From an uncultured Clostridia bacterium (GTDB lineage: Bacteria > Bacillota > Clostridia > Christensenellales > Borkfalkiaceae), in assembly GCA_947627065.1 (NCBI GenBank), contig CANQUN010000006.1, positions 1-64,000 of the forward strand: a stretch of DNA of 64,000 nt. Reading direction: 5' to 3'. Shown one piece after another: positions 17,387 through 25,897 of this stretch. Below the pieces are notes generated by a model. That model worked only from the letters and a program-made list of their open reading frames with translations, was not told where the DNA came from and made no database searches. The position numbers and the translations under genes were made by a program. How positions within the stretch are numbered: the first letter of the stretch is position 1; the number at the start of each line of letters is the position of its first letter.

Positions 17387-17773
17387 AAAACACAAATATT
17401 ATACCACCTTTAACTCCGTTTGTCGAATGTTTTTTACTGAAATCGCCGATTTCGCCGACCGGCAAGGCCGAAGCAACCCGCGCCGTCCAAAGCCCGACCG
17501 AAGCAACTCGCGCCGCAACGGGGCATACCGTCCAATCGCCAACGCGCCAAGACGCCGCACCACACAAAAAAGCATAGCAGCCCTAAACGTCAACGTGCCA
17601 AAACCAAACAAACAACGCAGCACAATGCGCGGCCGCCCGCCGAGCACGGCGGGCGGCCTGACTGAAATCAAACAAAAACCATAACCCAAAAGGCGGGCGG
17701 CCTGCTGCCAAAACCAAACCCAAAATCATAACCAAAACCGCGGACAACCCAAAAGCCGAACCCTGCCCGAGGT
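17387..17773. other. Spacer between ddl and rnpB with a GC hairpin
   Basis: Contains the rnpB promoter and a perfect 12-bp hairpin GGCCGCCCGCCG-AGCA-CGGCGGGCGGCC (17631-17658), whose right arm is echoed at about 17691-17702. No gene. Confidence 0.6.
17398..17426 (-). promoter_or_regulatory. Promoter of rnpB
   Basis: Minus strand TCGACA (17421-17426), 17 bp spacer, TATAAT (17398-17403). The start point is within about five bases of the mature RNA 5' end. Confidence 0.85.
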
Positions 17774-18907
17774 TTACCTCGCCTTGCTCTTGCCTCCCAG
17801 CGCGCTTGCCGAACCGAGCACGCACGACGGATAGGTGAAGGCGCAGGCCTCATATTCGCGGTGGGCGCGCATCCCCTCGCGTATCAGCTCGCCGATGAGT
17901 TCGCCGTAAGCGGAGATCTTATCCCTGAACATGTAGAGCGCGAGCGACCCGGGCACGGTGTTCACCTCGTTGAGATAAACGCGGCCCCCGGAGAGGAGAA
18001 AATCGGCGCGGACGACGCCCGTCATCCCCAGCGAACGGTAGACGAGCGCGGTGATATTCTTGACCTTTTCCGCCGTTTCCTCATCGGTAAAATCGGGCGT
18101 TTTTGTGCGTTTTACGGCACTTATGTACTTTTCCTCAAAGGTGAACAGTTCGCCTTGAAAGGACGGGGCGACGCATTCGGACAGCACCACTCCGCCCCCG
18201 CTGCCGTAAGCCGCGCAGTTGATTTCGGTAAAATTTTCGAGAGCGCGTTCGGCAACGATCTTGCGGTCGAACCTGAAAGCGTAAGCGATGGCTTCGCCCA
18301 GCCCTTCGCGGTCGGCCGCCCGCTTTATGCCGATGCTCGAACCGAACCTTGCGGGCTTTACGATCACGGGATAGCCGATGTCCGCCTCTATGCGGGCGAG
18401 GGTGGCCTGCGGGTCGGCGAAATATTCGCCCTTCATCAGCGTAACGCCCTCCACCACGTCGATGCCGAGTCCCTTGAAAAAGATCTTTGCGGCGGCCTTA
18501 TCCATGCACACGGATGAGGACAGGATGTCGGGCGAAGCCAGCGGAATGCCCGCCAGACGGAAGAAGCCCGCAATGCTCCCGTCCTCGCCGTTAAGCCCGT
18601 GGCAGCAGTTTACGGCACAGCAGATGTCGGCGATGCGCCTGAGTTTGCCGCCCGCAAGGCGGTAGAGCGAAGTGTCCCCGGGCAGAATAACCACGCGTTC
18701 GGCCTTCGGCTCGCCCTTGCCGAAACCCGACAGGTCAAACAGGTTCTTGCCCGTAAACCACCCCTCGTCGTTTATGTAAAGGGGAATGGGGTCGTAACGC
18801 TCCTTGTCGATGCAGTTGAGCGTCAGCACCCCGGTGATGACTGAAACGTCGTGCTCGGACGACCGCCCGCCGAACACCACCAACACACTCTTCGATTGTT
18901 TTTTCAT
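17774..18907 (-). CDS. ddl: D-alanine--D-alanine ligase
   Basis: ATP-grasp enzyme that makes the D-Ala-D-Ala dipeptide for peptidoglycan. It is 377 residues with VVFGGRSSEHDVSVITG, CCHGLNGEDGSIAGFF, PVIVKPARFGSSIGI and the metal and catalytic end FLLSGGRVYLNEVNTVPGSL. The start ATG follows GGAGGG. A DR28 copy encodes AVKRTKTPDFTD at about 270, a variable loop before the C-terminal domain. It lies downstream of murF on the same strand, whose product uses this dipeptide. Decoy copies of its start region lie upstream. Confidence 0.95.
   Translation of the reverse strand: MKKQSKSVLVVFGGRSSEHDVSVITGVLTLNCIDKERYDPIPLYINDEGWFTGKNLFDLSGFGKGEPKAERVVILPGDTSLYRLAGGKLRRIADICCAVNCCHGLNGEDGSIAGFFRLAGIPLASPDILSSSVCMDKAAAKIFFKGLGIDVVEGVTLMKGEYFADPQATLARIEADIGYPVIVKPARFGSSIGIKRAADREGLGEAIAYAFRFDRKIVAERALENFTEINCAAYGSGGGVVLSECVAPSFQGELFTFEEKYISAVKRTKTPDFTDEETAEKVKNITALVYRSLGMTGVVRADFLLSGGRVYLNEVNTVPGSLALYMFRDKISAYGELIGELIREGMRAHREYEACAFTYPSCVLGSASALGGKSKAR
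18095..18124 (-). repeat. DR28 copy inside ddl
   Basis: GTTTTTGTGCGTTTTACGGCAC form, one base off AGG in the core, encoding KRTKTPD. Confidence 0.75.
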
Positions 18908-19232
18908 TTTACCCTCCGAAAATCCGTTTTATTGACATCTACTCCAATCGATATCAACGCATTTTTCCATTTTTGCCTCTCACCCCCGTCTCGTCAAGCA
19001 GTCCGCCCCGCGCCGCGGTAAGTTTTTTGTTTTATTCATTGTATTCTTGAAAATCCTCTTTTGTCCCCGCTCCGCGCCGCCGAGCGCACGGATTTTGCCT
19101 TTTCCATTTTGTTCTCCGAGAACTGTTTTATTGACCGCGGCACATCTGACATTCGTACGTGATTTTCATCATTTTATTCTTTGAGAACAGTTTTATTGAC
19201 TGCGCCGCACCGAACGAACTGACGTGATTTTT
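18905..19232 (-). repeat. Degenerate copies of the ddl start region with two decoy ORFs
   Basis: The segment GTCAATAAAAC, about 18 bases, AAAATG occurs at the true start (18907) and twice upstream (units 19105-19167 and 19170-19230). One copy opens a 23-codon ORF (19106-19035, MEKAKSVRSAARSG, SD GGAG), compare MKKQSKSVLVVFGG of Ddl. The other opens a 14-codon ORF (19172-19128, MMKITYECQMCRGQ). Confidence 0.7.
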
Positions 19233-19660
19233 TCTCCTCAGTAAAAAAGACGCCCCTGTCGGAAGCGTCCCTCGCCTCCATTCATCGGGAGTGTCTCTTT
19301 TCATTCTTCTGTCCGCCCGCCTCGTTCGGCGGCAAGCGTTTGTTTTGTCCGTCTCGTCCGGCGGCAAGCCTTCGTTTCCGCTCGGCAAGCGTCTTATATT
19401 TTACTCTGTGCCGTGCCCGTTTTCTACCCGCACGCCTTTACGTTTTTGGGCTTTTTTGTGAGAAACAGGCCACTTTTACACCGAGCCGCGCTCAAAGCGT
19501 CGCCTCTGCAACCCGTTGCGACCAATTCGGCAACGCACGTCTCAACCCGTTGCAACCAAGCGGTATCACTCGCTCGGCAACCCGTTGCAATCAACCCGCG
19601 CCGCCCCAGCGTCAGCCCATCAGAAGCAAGTCCAAACGTCAACGCAACAGACCCGAAAAA
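19233..19660. other. Spacer between ddl and murF
   Basis: Holds one DR28 copy and short degenerate repeats: TCGGCGGCAAGC twice near 19325-19370 and CAACCCGTTGCRACCAA three times near 19508-19590. An imperfect stem GACGCCCC/GGAAGCGTC lies near 19250. No gene. Confidence 0.5.
19448..19477 (-). repeat. DR28 copy, intergenic
   Basis: TTGTGAGAAACAGGCCACTT form, downstream of murF. Confidence 0.85.
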
Positions 19661-21307
19661 TCAGTTGTATTTATCGGGCAGGTCGTTTTCAAAGATCACG
19701 ACGTCGCCCTTCTGGACGAGGCCCGAGAGCAGGCGGGTGGCACTGTCGAGGTCCTTGACGGTGTGGATGTTCTCCTTGGGAAAATCCACCGAAATCAACC
19801 CTTCATTGATCTTATCGATTCTGCGCTTACCCACGAGAATCACGACGTCGGCGTGCGCGCCGAGCCTTCTGCCGAGTTCGTAATTTTCGTAATCCTCAAT
19901 CTTGCCAAGTTCGACAAGGCCGGGCGTAATCACGATTTTCCTGCCGCTGAAGTGGTCGAGGACTTCCATGGCGGCAATCGTTCCGTTGACATTGGAGTTG
20001 AAACTGTCGTCGATTATGGTAAAGCCCTTGTCGGTGGGCACCGTTTCCAGCCTGTGCTTTATGGGCTTCAAGCGGTTGACGCCGGCGGCGATTTCGGCGG
20101 GCGTCAGCCCCAGCCTGAACGCGACCGCGGCGGCAAGGCAGATGTTGGAAACGTTGTGCGTGCCGATGAGCACCGTGGAACAGGCGACCTCCTGCCCGCC
20201 GACGTGCAGGGTGAAGGTGGAGCCTGCGGCGGTTATCTTAAGCCCGTCGGCGTACACTTCGGGCGAAACCGTCCTGTCCAGCCCCGCAAAGATGTGCGGC
20301 AGGGCGCACCCTTCGGCAAGCGAATAGGTGTTTTCATTATCGGAGGTGAATACGGCAAAGCCCTTGTCCCCCATGCTTTCAATCAGTTCGTACTTGGTCT
20401 TTTTTATGTTGGTTATGGAACCGAAGGTCTCGATGTGCTGGTTGGTAATGCCCGTCATCACGGCTATGTCGGGGCGGACGATGGCGGCAAGTTCGGCAAT
20501 GTCGCCCACGTTGCGCGCGCCCATCTCGGCAATGAACACCTCGTGCGTGGGCTTGAGCCGCTTGACCGTCTTGCATATCCCCATGGGCGTGTTGTAAGAG
20601 TAAGGCGTGGCGAGCACCGAGAATTTTTCGGAAAGAATGGTCGCGAGAATCTCCTTGACGCTCGTCTTGCCGTAACTGCCCGTTATGCCGATCTTCACGA
20701 CGTCGGACGCGGCGAGCGCGGCCGTGCACCCCGCAACGTACTTGCGCTTGTTGTACCGCTCGAAGGGTTCGTTTACGTAAAAAGCCGAAATGACCGTAAC
20801 AGGCAGCAGCAGCGGCGACAGGCACACCACGCCGTAGCGCAGTTTGTAAAGCAGGCCGTCCACGCCGAACTCCTTTGACCAAAGCCGCGCGGGCAGGTTG
20901 ACGAGTGCGATGAGAAGGAGCGTCATTAAAAAGGAAATGAGCACAAAAGTGATGAGCAGCCGCTTGACCCGCGCCGTCTTTACGAGCGGAACCTTGCTCT
21001 TGACCGTCCTGTCCTTTTTTATATACACGGCCATGAACACGGCGTAAAAGGCAAAGCCCGCGTAGATGACGTAGCGGCTCTCCACAAAAATCATTATGGC
21101 AATGTTGAATATGAGAAAGGCGAGCACGCTGAGTATGGAAACTATGGCAAGGCGCAGCATGTAAATGTTGTCCTTTCGCTTGAGCCAACTCATGTAACCG
21201 CGCCCGTCGTAGCCCGACTGCTGGAGGGTCTGCATGAATTTGAAAGAAGCAAAAAACATGAGCACCGTGTTTGCAAGCGCCAATAAAATTACTTCGAGTA
21301 TGTCCAT
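19661..21307 (-). CDS. murF: MurF-like Mur ligase with N-terminal membrane domain
   Basis: Probably adds D-Ala-D-Ala to the UDP-MurNAc-tripeptide. It has 548 residues. The first about 190 form five or so membrane helices instead of the usual soluble MurF substrate domain. The ligase core follows: GITGSYGKTSVKEIL (ATP loop), FIAEMGARNVGDIAEL, ITNQHIETFGS and IDDSFNSNVNGTIAAM. Membrane-tethered Mur ligases occur in some Clostridia, so substrate identity is inferred. The start follows AAAGGAGGAG. The next gene downstream on the same strand is ddl. Confidence 0.85.
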   Translation of the reverse strand: MDILEVILLALANTVLMFFASFKFMQTLQQSGYDGRGYMSWLKRKDNIYMLRLAIVSILSVLAFLIFNIAIMIFVESRYVIYAGFAFYAVFMAVYIKKDRTVKSKVPLVKTARVKRLLITFVLISFLMTLLLIALVNLPARLWSKEFGVDGLLYKLRYGVVCLSPLLLPVTVISAFYVNEPFERYNKRKYVAGCTAALAASDVVKIGITGSYGKTSVKEILATILSEKFSVLATPYSYNTPMGICKTVKRLKPTHEVFIAEMGARNVGDIAELAAIVRPDIAVMTGITNQHIETFGSITNIKKTKYELIESMGDKGFAVFTSDNENTYSLAEGCALPHIFAGLDRTVSPEVYADGLKITAAGSTFTLHVGGQEVACSTVLIGTHNVSNICLAAAVAFRLGLTPAEIAAGVNRLKPIKHRLETVPTDKGFTIIDDSFNSNVNGTIAAMEVLDHFSGRKIVITPGLVELGKIEDYENYELGRRLGAHADVVILVGKRRIDKINEGLISVDFPKENIHTVKDLDSATRLLSGLVQKGDVVIFENDLPDKYN

Positions 21308-21314
21308 AACTCCT

Positions 21315-21342
21315 CCTTTTTGCGAGATTCAGGCCACTTTTT
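21315..21342 (-). repeat. DR28 copy in the murF leader
   Basis: TGCGAGATTCAGGCCACTTT form, adjoining the murF ribosome site. Confidence 0.85.
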
Positions 21343-21400
21343 TATTTTTGCGGTCTTTACCGTGCTGCAAAAATGCCGCAAAAGCGGATTTTTACACATC

Positions 21401-21430
21401 ATTATATCGTCTTTAATTTGTATTTTGCAA
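21401..21430 (-). promoter_or_regulatory. Promoter of murF
   Basis: Minus strand TTGCAA (21425-21430), 18 bp spacer, TATAAT (21401-21406). Leader of about 85 bases that includes a DR28 copy. Confidence 0.7.
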
Positions 21431-21487
21431 CCGATATTTACATGTCAATATGTACGGTTTGTCTCGTTTTCCGCTCTGCGGAAAAGT

Positions 21488-21516
21488 GCGTTTTTTGTGA
21501 GAAAAAGGCCACTTAT
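21488..21516 (-). repeat. DR28 copy, intergenic
   Basis: TTGTGAGAAAAAGGCCACTT form, upstream of the murF promoter. Confidence 0.9.
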
Positions 21517-21664
21517 CGTATTTTTGCCCTCTTTCCCTCGTCGTCTCCCGTCCTCTTCCGCGTCGCCTTTTATCATCATTCGCGGCAATCGCTCGGCCGT
21601 TTATATCACCGTTTTGTCTCCGTTCGGCGTTGTTTGCCACGGCGTTTTTGTTGCTTTGCGGCGT

Positions 21665-22459
21665 TCAGGACAGAAATTCGTCGAGCACGGACAGAACGAA
21701 CCTCGGCTTTTCCAGAAAGCAGAAGTGCCCCGCGTCCTTCACGGTAACGAGCGCCGCCCCCGCAATTCCGTCCGCGATCCGCCGAGCCATGTAGGGCGGG
21801 GTTTCGGCGTCGTTTTCGCCTACGATGACGAGCGTCGGGGCGGAGATTCTCCCGAGACACCCTTCGAGATTTTCCGAAATTATCTTTACAAAACTCTCCC
21901 GCATCACGCCCTTGGCGGCGAGGTAATCGGGAGAAGCGTGCCTTTCGCCAAACCTTGCGGCAAGCGAAGGCGCCGTGCGCTTCAGCAGTTTGTACGTCCC
22001 CACCTTGAGATAGTAAGCGGGTTTCCGCTTGGGTTTCATGCCCGCCGCGCCGATGAGGGCGAGTTTACCCACGCACCGCGGACACTCGGCGGCGAGTTTT
22101 ATGGCGATTCGCCCGCCGAAAGAATGGGCGACGACGTGCGCCCGCCCGCCGACGTTTGAGATGACCCGCCGCACGAACGCGACGTAATCGTCGAGACAGT
22201 ACGCCGTTTTCGGAGAGGGCGTTCGGCCGAAACCGGGCAGGTCAACGGCAACCGTCCTGAACCCCGCCGCGAAATGTTCGGCCGCCGCGGCAAAGATACC
22301 GCCGTCGCACATGTAACCGTGGAGAAACAGGATTGGAAAGCCCTCACCCCTCTCCTCGCAATAATAATCTTCCACTTTCCAAACCTCGGCCGTTTTTTCG
22401 ACCAGGCCGTTTTTACGCGTTTTAGGCGGGTAATTCGGCCCGCCCGTCATTTTAAGCAA
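21665..22459 (-). CDS. Alpha/beta hydrolase
   Basis: 264 residues with an alpha/beta-hydrolase fold: oxyanion-region HGYMCDGGIF, nucleophile elbow HSFGGR (serine near residue 127), acid TLVIVGENDAETP and catalytic histidine in KDAGHFCFLEKP. Substrate unknown. The annotated ATG has no ribosome site, and a DR28 copy encodes PPKTRKNGLVEK at residues 11-22, so the true start may be further in, near VEDYYCEERGEG. It stands alone between murF and the rimI cluster. Confidence 0.82.
   Translation of the reverse strand: MLKMTGGPNYPPKTRKNGLVEKTAEVWKVEDYYCEERGEGFPILFLHGYMCDGGIFAAAAEHFAAGFRTVAVDLPGFGRTPSPKTAYCLDDYVAFVRRVISNVGGRAHVVAHSFGGRIAIKLAAECPRCVGKLALIGAAGMKPKRKPAYYLKVGTYKLLKRTAPSLAARFGERHASPDYLAAKGVMRESFVKIISENLEGCLGRISAPTLVIVGENDAETPPYMARRIADGIAGAALVTVKDAGHFCFLEKPRFVLSVLDEFLS
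22408..22436 (-). repeat. DR28 copy at the 5' end of the hydrolase gene
   Basis: Divergent TTTACGCGTTTTAGGCGGG form with a TAATT end, like the aroA copy. Confidence 0.55.
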
Positions 22460-22795
22460 GCCAAGACCGCGCGTAATTCGGCCCGCGTTTTATGCCCGCG
22501 TTTCAAACAACCCGTTTTCAAGCAATCCGATTTAAGCCGTTGGGTAACCGAAAAGTTTAATTATAGCCTTCGGTTCCCTCGGCTGCAATTTGTCGCCTTT
22601 TGTTCCCTCGGTCTTTCGGCGGCCGCCTTATATCATTATATAATATGCGCCGCCCCTCGGTTTTGCCCACCGAAATTTTATGGCACGGTTCGGTTTTGCC
22701 CACCGAATTTCACGGCAAGTCTGCCAAGCACCAAAATCACGGCCTGAAAATTCACGGCAAAGCACGCCCGCAAGGTTTGGAATCACCGCCAAAAT
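22460..22795. other. Spacer with short degenerate repeats
   Basis: GGTTTTGCCCACCGAAWTT twice (about 22660 and 22692), GGTTCCCTCGG twice, CACGGCMWR words. An AT-rich TATAAT on the minus strand at about 22634 may belong to the hydrolase promoter, without a convincing -35. No gene. Confidence 0.45.
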
Positions 22796-23272
22796 TTAGG
22801 ACACGTCGGGGCCGACCCTCTTGTATTTCGGGCGGGGTTTGACCCCGGGCACGAGGTCCTTTTTCATGAGATAGGCGTCCTCGTCTCCGTAATACTTCTC
22901 GCGGACGGACACGTCCTCATAGCCTGCCTTGATGTAGAGCGACCGCGCCGCCGTGTTTGACACGCGGACTTCGAGAAACATCCGTTCGCTACCCGCGGCC
23001 ACGGCTTCGGCCTCGACGGCGGCAAGCAGCGCGGCGCCGATTCCCCTGCGGCGAAACTTGGGCGCCACGGCAATGAGCGCAAGGTCTGCGTCAGGCCCCG
23101 CGAGCACGCCCGCGTAACCCACCACGACCCCGTCAATTTCCTCGAGCACCCCGCGGAACACCTTGAGTTCAAACGTGCGTTCCAGCGACCAAAGGTGCCA
23201 CGGGTTCTCGAAACATTCTCTTTCAAGTCTGTAGATGCGCGGAATGTCATCCGCCGTCCAATTGCGTATCAT
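22796..23272 (-). CDS. rimI: Ribosomal protein S18 alanine N-acetyltransferase
   Basis: GNAT acetyltransferase of 158 residues. It carries the motif RRRGIGAALLAAVEAEA (acetyl-CoA loop) and the C-terminal TAARSLYIKAGYEDV typical of RimI, with the N-terminal ECFENPWHLWSLE. It overlaps tsaB by 4 bp and is the last gene of tsaE-tsaB-rimI, a widespread bacterial cluster. Confidence 0.9.
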   Translation of the reverse strand: MIRNWTADDIPRIYRLERECFENPWHLWSLERTFELKVFRGVLEEIDGVVVGYAGVLAGPDADLALIAVAPKFRRRGIGAALLAAVEAEAVAAGSERMFLEVRVSNTAARSLYIKAGYEDVSVREKYYGDEDAYLMKKDLVPGVKPRPKYKRVGPDVS

Positions 23273-23904
23273 AGTTTTTCCTCCGCTTGGCTTTTTCTCA
23301 AGTATAGCGGAACGAGCGTCTCCGCGTCGTAGGTCGCCAAGGACAACTTGGCTTCCACTGCGGCCTTAAGCCCTTCCGCAAGCGAGATCCGCGGGGCGTC
23401 CGTGCCCTGCGATTCGCCTTTTGACAAATCAAATTTTTCGGCATTTCTTGCCGAAAGCATGACGTAACCTCTGCCAAGCAGCGCGGTTTCTTCCGCCGAC
23501 CTGTAGGCGGGCGGCACGACTACGGCGCCGTTTTCGTAACCCGCGCTGTACACAAACCCGTGGCCGGCGTCTACCGACGCCATGACCCTACCCTTTGGCA
23601 TATTGTATGCGATTACGTCAAACGAAGTTACCCCCAGCACCTTTTTTCCGAGGGCGTAGGCCAGCCCCTTGACCGTGGCAATGCCGATTCTTATGCCCGT
23701 AAACGAACCGGGGCCTACGGTGCAGCAGAAAACGTCCACGTCATTTTTGTCGAGTTTTGCGCGAAATAGGGCACTTTCCACTTCCTGCATGAGAATCACC
23801 GAGTGTCTCAGCGCACAATCTTCACGGTAAACGGTCGCCGTCGTCGCCCCCTTCGCAATGACCGTCAGGTGCGGCCCCGAAGTGTCAATCGCAAGGTAAT
23901 TCAT
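23269..23904 (-). CDS. tsaB: tRNA threonylcarbamoyladenosine synthesis protein TsaB
   Basis: Partner of TsaD in forming the t6A modification at A37 of ANN-decoding tRNAs. 211 residues, actin-like ATPase fold, with LAIDTSGPHLTV at the N-terminus and CTVGPGSFTGIRIGIATVKGLAYAL. A DR28 copy encodes ESALFRAKLDKND near residue 45, a surface region between conserved blocks. It overlaps both tsaE and rimI by 4 bp. Confidence 0.94.
   Translation of the reverse strand: MNYLAIDTSGPHLTVIAKGATTATVYREDCALRHSVILMQEVESALFRAKLDKNDVDVFCCTVGPGSFTGIRIGIATVKGLAYALGKKVLGVTSFDVIAYNMPKGRVMASVDAGHGFVYSAGYENGAVVVPPAYRSAEETALLGRGYVMLSARNAEKFDLSKGESQGTDAPRISLAEGLKAAVEAKLSLATYDAETLVPLYLRKSQAEEKL
23752..23779 (-). repeat. 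DR28 copy inside tsaB
   Basis: TTTTGCGCGAAATAGGGCAC form, encoding ALFRAKL. Confidence 0.65.
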
Positions 23905-24416
23905 ACTCTCCTCCCGCTTTGTCCGTCCTCGTTTTTTCCTCCGCCGTTCGCGTCGTTTTTATCGGAAGCACGCCCGTTGTCCCCGTCGGCGCGGGCACAA
24001 TCGGAAAAGGGTTCGGTTTCGTCAAAAAATACAATCTCACGCTTGTCGCCGTCGGCCGAAAACACCACGCGGCGGACGGTCTGCGGCAGGGCTTGGGCGA
24101 TGTTTTCGGGCCATTCGATTAGGCAGATTCCGTCGCCGAACAGGTCGGTAAGCCCCAGCGCCTCGGCGTCCTCGCCCGACGACAGGCGGTAACAGTCAAA
24201 GTGGTGCAGCCTGCCGTAATCGTTCATGTAAGCGTAAGTCGGGCTTGTTACCTCGGCGGTTATGCCAAGCCCGCGGGCCACGCCCTTGACAAAGGTCGTC
24301 TTGCCCGCGCCGAGACCGCCCGACAGCAGCACCACGTCGCCGTCTTTAAGTTCTTTTGCATATTCCGCGCCGGCCGCTTGGGTCTCCTCCGCGCTGAATG
24401 TAACAATTTTTTTCAT
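23901..24416 (-). CDS. tsaE: tRNA threonylcarbamoyladenosine synthesis ATPase TsaE
   Basis: Small ATPase that drives the TsaBDE t6A complex. Walker A GGLGAGKTTFVKGVA, then ITAEVTSPTYAYMNDY and HFDCYRLSSGEDAEALG, and IEWPENI. 171 residues from the ATG at 24416, with an Asp/Gly/Asn-rich tail. A GTG at 24476 in the same frame would add MRRVLDIKKDNA and so on. That peptide start is itself a repeat unit, so I prefer the inner ATG, where a tiny ORF ATGAAAAGATGA overlaps the start. Confidence 0.92.
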   Translation of the reverse strand: MKKIVTFSAEETQAAGAEYAKELKDGDVVLLSGGLGAGKTTFVKGVARGLGITAEVTSPTYAYMNDYGRLHHFDCYRLSSGEDAEALGLTDLFGDGICLIEWPENIAQALPQTVRRVVFSADGDKREIVFFDETEPFSDCARADGDNGRASDKNDANGGGKNEDGQSGRRV

Positions 24417-24440
24417 CTTTTCATTCTTTCCGCTCTCGCA

Positions 24441-24547
24441 CGCGTTGTCTTTTTTAATATCTAAAACTCTCCGCACACGGTGTCCGTATTAAATATCTAA
24501 AACTCTCCGCATCCGTTGTCTGTATTAAATATCTTAAACTCCCCGTC
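24441..24547 (-). repeat. Three tandem 35-37 bp repeats upstream of tsaE
   Basis: On the minus strand each unit reads about GGAGAGTTTTAGATATTTAA, then TACGGACACCGT. Units are at 24441-24477, 24478-24512 and 24513-24547. One opens ATGCGGAGAGTTTTAGATAT with a stop right after (MRRVLDI). Further degenerate echoes (TTTAATATCTTCCAYTCT) continue to about 24945. Confidence 0.8.
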
Positions 24548-24580
24548 TGATGTTTAATGGTCGAAAATGTTATTTTTAAT

Positions 24581-25105
24581 GCCCCCTCCCGAGGAGGGGG
24601 ATTCAGGGGGGTGGGCAACGAAAAATCCATGTTACCCTCTGCCTTATTGTCTTTATCTAATATCTTCCACTCTTTATCAATATTTCGATGTCGTGAATGT
24701 ATATCTTTTTATCTTTATTTAATATCTTCCATTCTCTTCCAACGTTTCGGTGTCGGAAATATTGTTTTAATGCCCCCGAGGCTTTTCTTTTCCTGTCCCT
24801 CTCCGCAAGGCTTGTCTCTCTCTGCCCCCTCCCAAGGATTTTCCTTTCCATGCCCCCTCTCGAGGAGGGGGATTCAGGGGGTGGGCAACGAAAAATCCAT
24901 GTTACCCTCTGCCTTATTGTCTTTATCTAATATCTTCCACTCTCCGTCCACTGTTTTGTTGTCGGAAATATTGTTTTAATGCCCCTCTCCGCAAGGCTTG
25001 CTCTCTCCTTGCCCATTCCATGAACCTTGTCTCTCTCTGCCCCCTCCCGAGGAGGGGGATTCAGGGGGTGGGCAACGAAAAATCCATGTTACCCTCTGCC
25101 TCATT
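24581..25105. repeat. REP-like repeat, three long copies
   Basis: A unit of 65-95 bp begins with the hairpin CCCCCTCCCGAGGAGGGGG, then ATTCAGGGGGTGGGCAACG, AAAAATCCATGTTACCCTCT and GCCTTATTGTC. It occurs at 24581, 24852 and 25039. The core hairpin recurs at about 48919. Between units are CT-rich words. No gene in this stretch. Confidence 0.85.
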
Positions 25106-25145
25106 ATCTCCGCGTCTGTCCTTTCCGCCCGCGGCTTCTAAAACT

Positions 25146-25760
25146 TTATTTTTCCTCTTCGGATTTCTTTTCAAAACATTTGTTTCGAGAATATTCGCAG
25201 CCACAGTAGTTCTGGCGGTACAGCCCGTACTGCCGCGAAAGTTCTATTGAATGCGCGTAGCCGTTTTTCTTTTTGAAGTCGCTCGCGAGATACACGCTCC
25301 CCCCGTTTTCGCACGCCGCACCCGCACGGTTGACGGCTTCGCTCCGCTTGTGTGGACTGACGGTCAGCGTGGTCGCAAAGTAGCAAAAGTGGCCTTTTTC
25401 AGCGATTTCGCGCGTTTTTGCAAGGCGAAGAGCGTAACAGTCCAAGCAGCGCGCCCCGCCTTCGGGCAGGTTCTCGCGCCCCCGCGCCATCTCGTAAAAC
25501 GCCTCGGGCGCAAAGCCTCCGTCGATCACTTCGACATCGTAACCCGCCTCTTTGACAAACCGCTCAAGTTCGGCGAGGCGGTGGAAATATTCCTCCCTGT
25601 CGGTGATGTTGGGGTTGTAGAAAAAGCAAGTAACCTCAAAGTGCGATGTAGCGACGGACAGACAGTGAGAAGCGCACGGCGCACAGCAGCAGTGCAGCAG
25701 CAGGCTCTTCTTTTCGCCGCCCGCCTCGTGAATTTCAATCGCCTCTCCAATCGTCATCAT
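25146..25760 (-). CDS. queH: Epoxyqueuosine reductase QueH
   Basis: Last step of queuosine synthesis in tRNA, in the cobalamin-independent enzyme family (DUF208). 204 residues from the ATG after GAGGACGAT. Cysteine motifs are LLHCCCAPCASHCL at the N-terminus, GARCLDCYALRL in the middle, and NYCGCEYSRNKC at the end, together the iron-sulfur ligands. A TTG further upstream lies inside a DR28 copy and is not favoured. Another copy encodes AEKGHFCYFATTL near residue 125, just before the conserved TTLTVSPHK. Confidence 0.93.
   Translation of the reverse strand: MMTIGEAIEIHEAGGEKKSLLLHCCCAPCASHCLSVATSHFEVTCFFYNPNITDREEYFHRLAELERFVKEAGYDVEVIDGGFAPEAFYEMARGRENLPEGGARCLDCYALRLAKTREIAEKGHFCYFATTLTVSPHKRSEAVNRAGAACENGGSVYLASDFKKKNGYAHSIELSRQYGLYRQNYCGCEYSRNKCFEKKSEEEK
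25385..25411 (+). repeat. DR28 copy inside queH
   Basis: AAAAGTGGCCTTTTTCAGCG form with a GATTTCG end, encoding EIAEKGHFCY. Confidence 0.7.
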
Positions 25761-25813
25761 ATCGTCCTCATTCGCCGCCCGTTCGGTCCGTGCGGCAAGC
25801 GCCGTAAAATCCA

Positions 25814-25842
25814 AAAAGTGGCCTTTATCTCACAAAAACGGG
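25814..25842 (+). repeat. DR28 copy, intergenic
   Basis: AAAAAGTGGCCTTTATCTCA form, between queH and the sirtuin gene. Confidence 0.9.
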
Positions 25843-25897
25843 GTTTTTTGCCCTTCCGCCCGCGCGGCGCGGAAAGCACAACCCCAAGCCGTGATTT

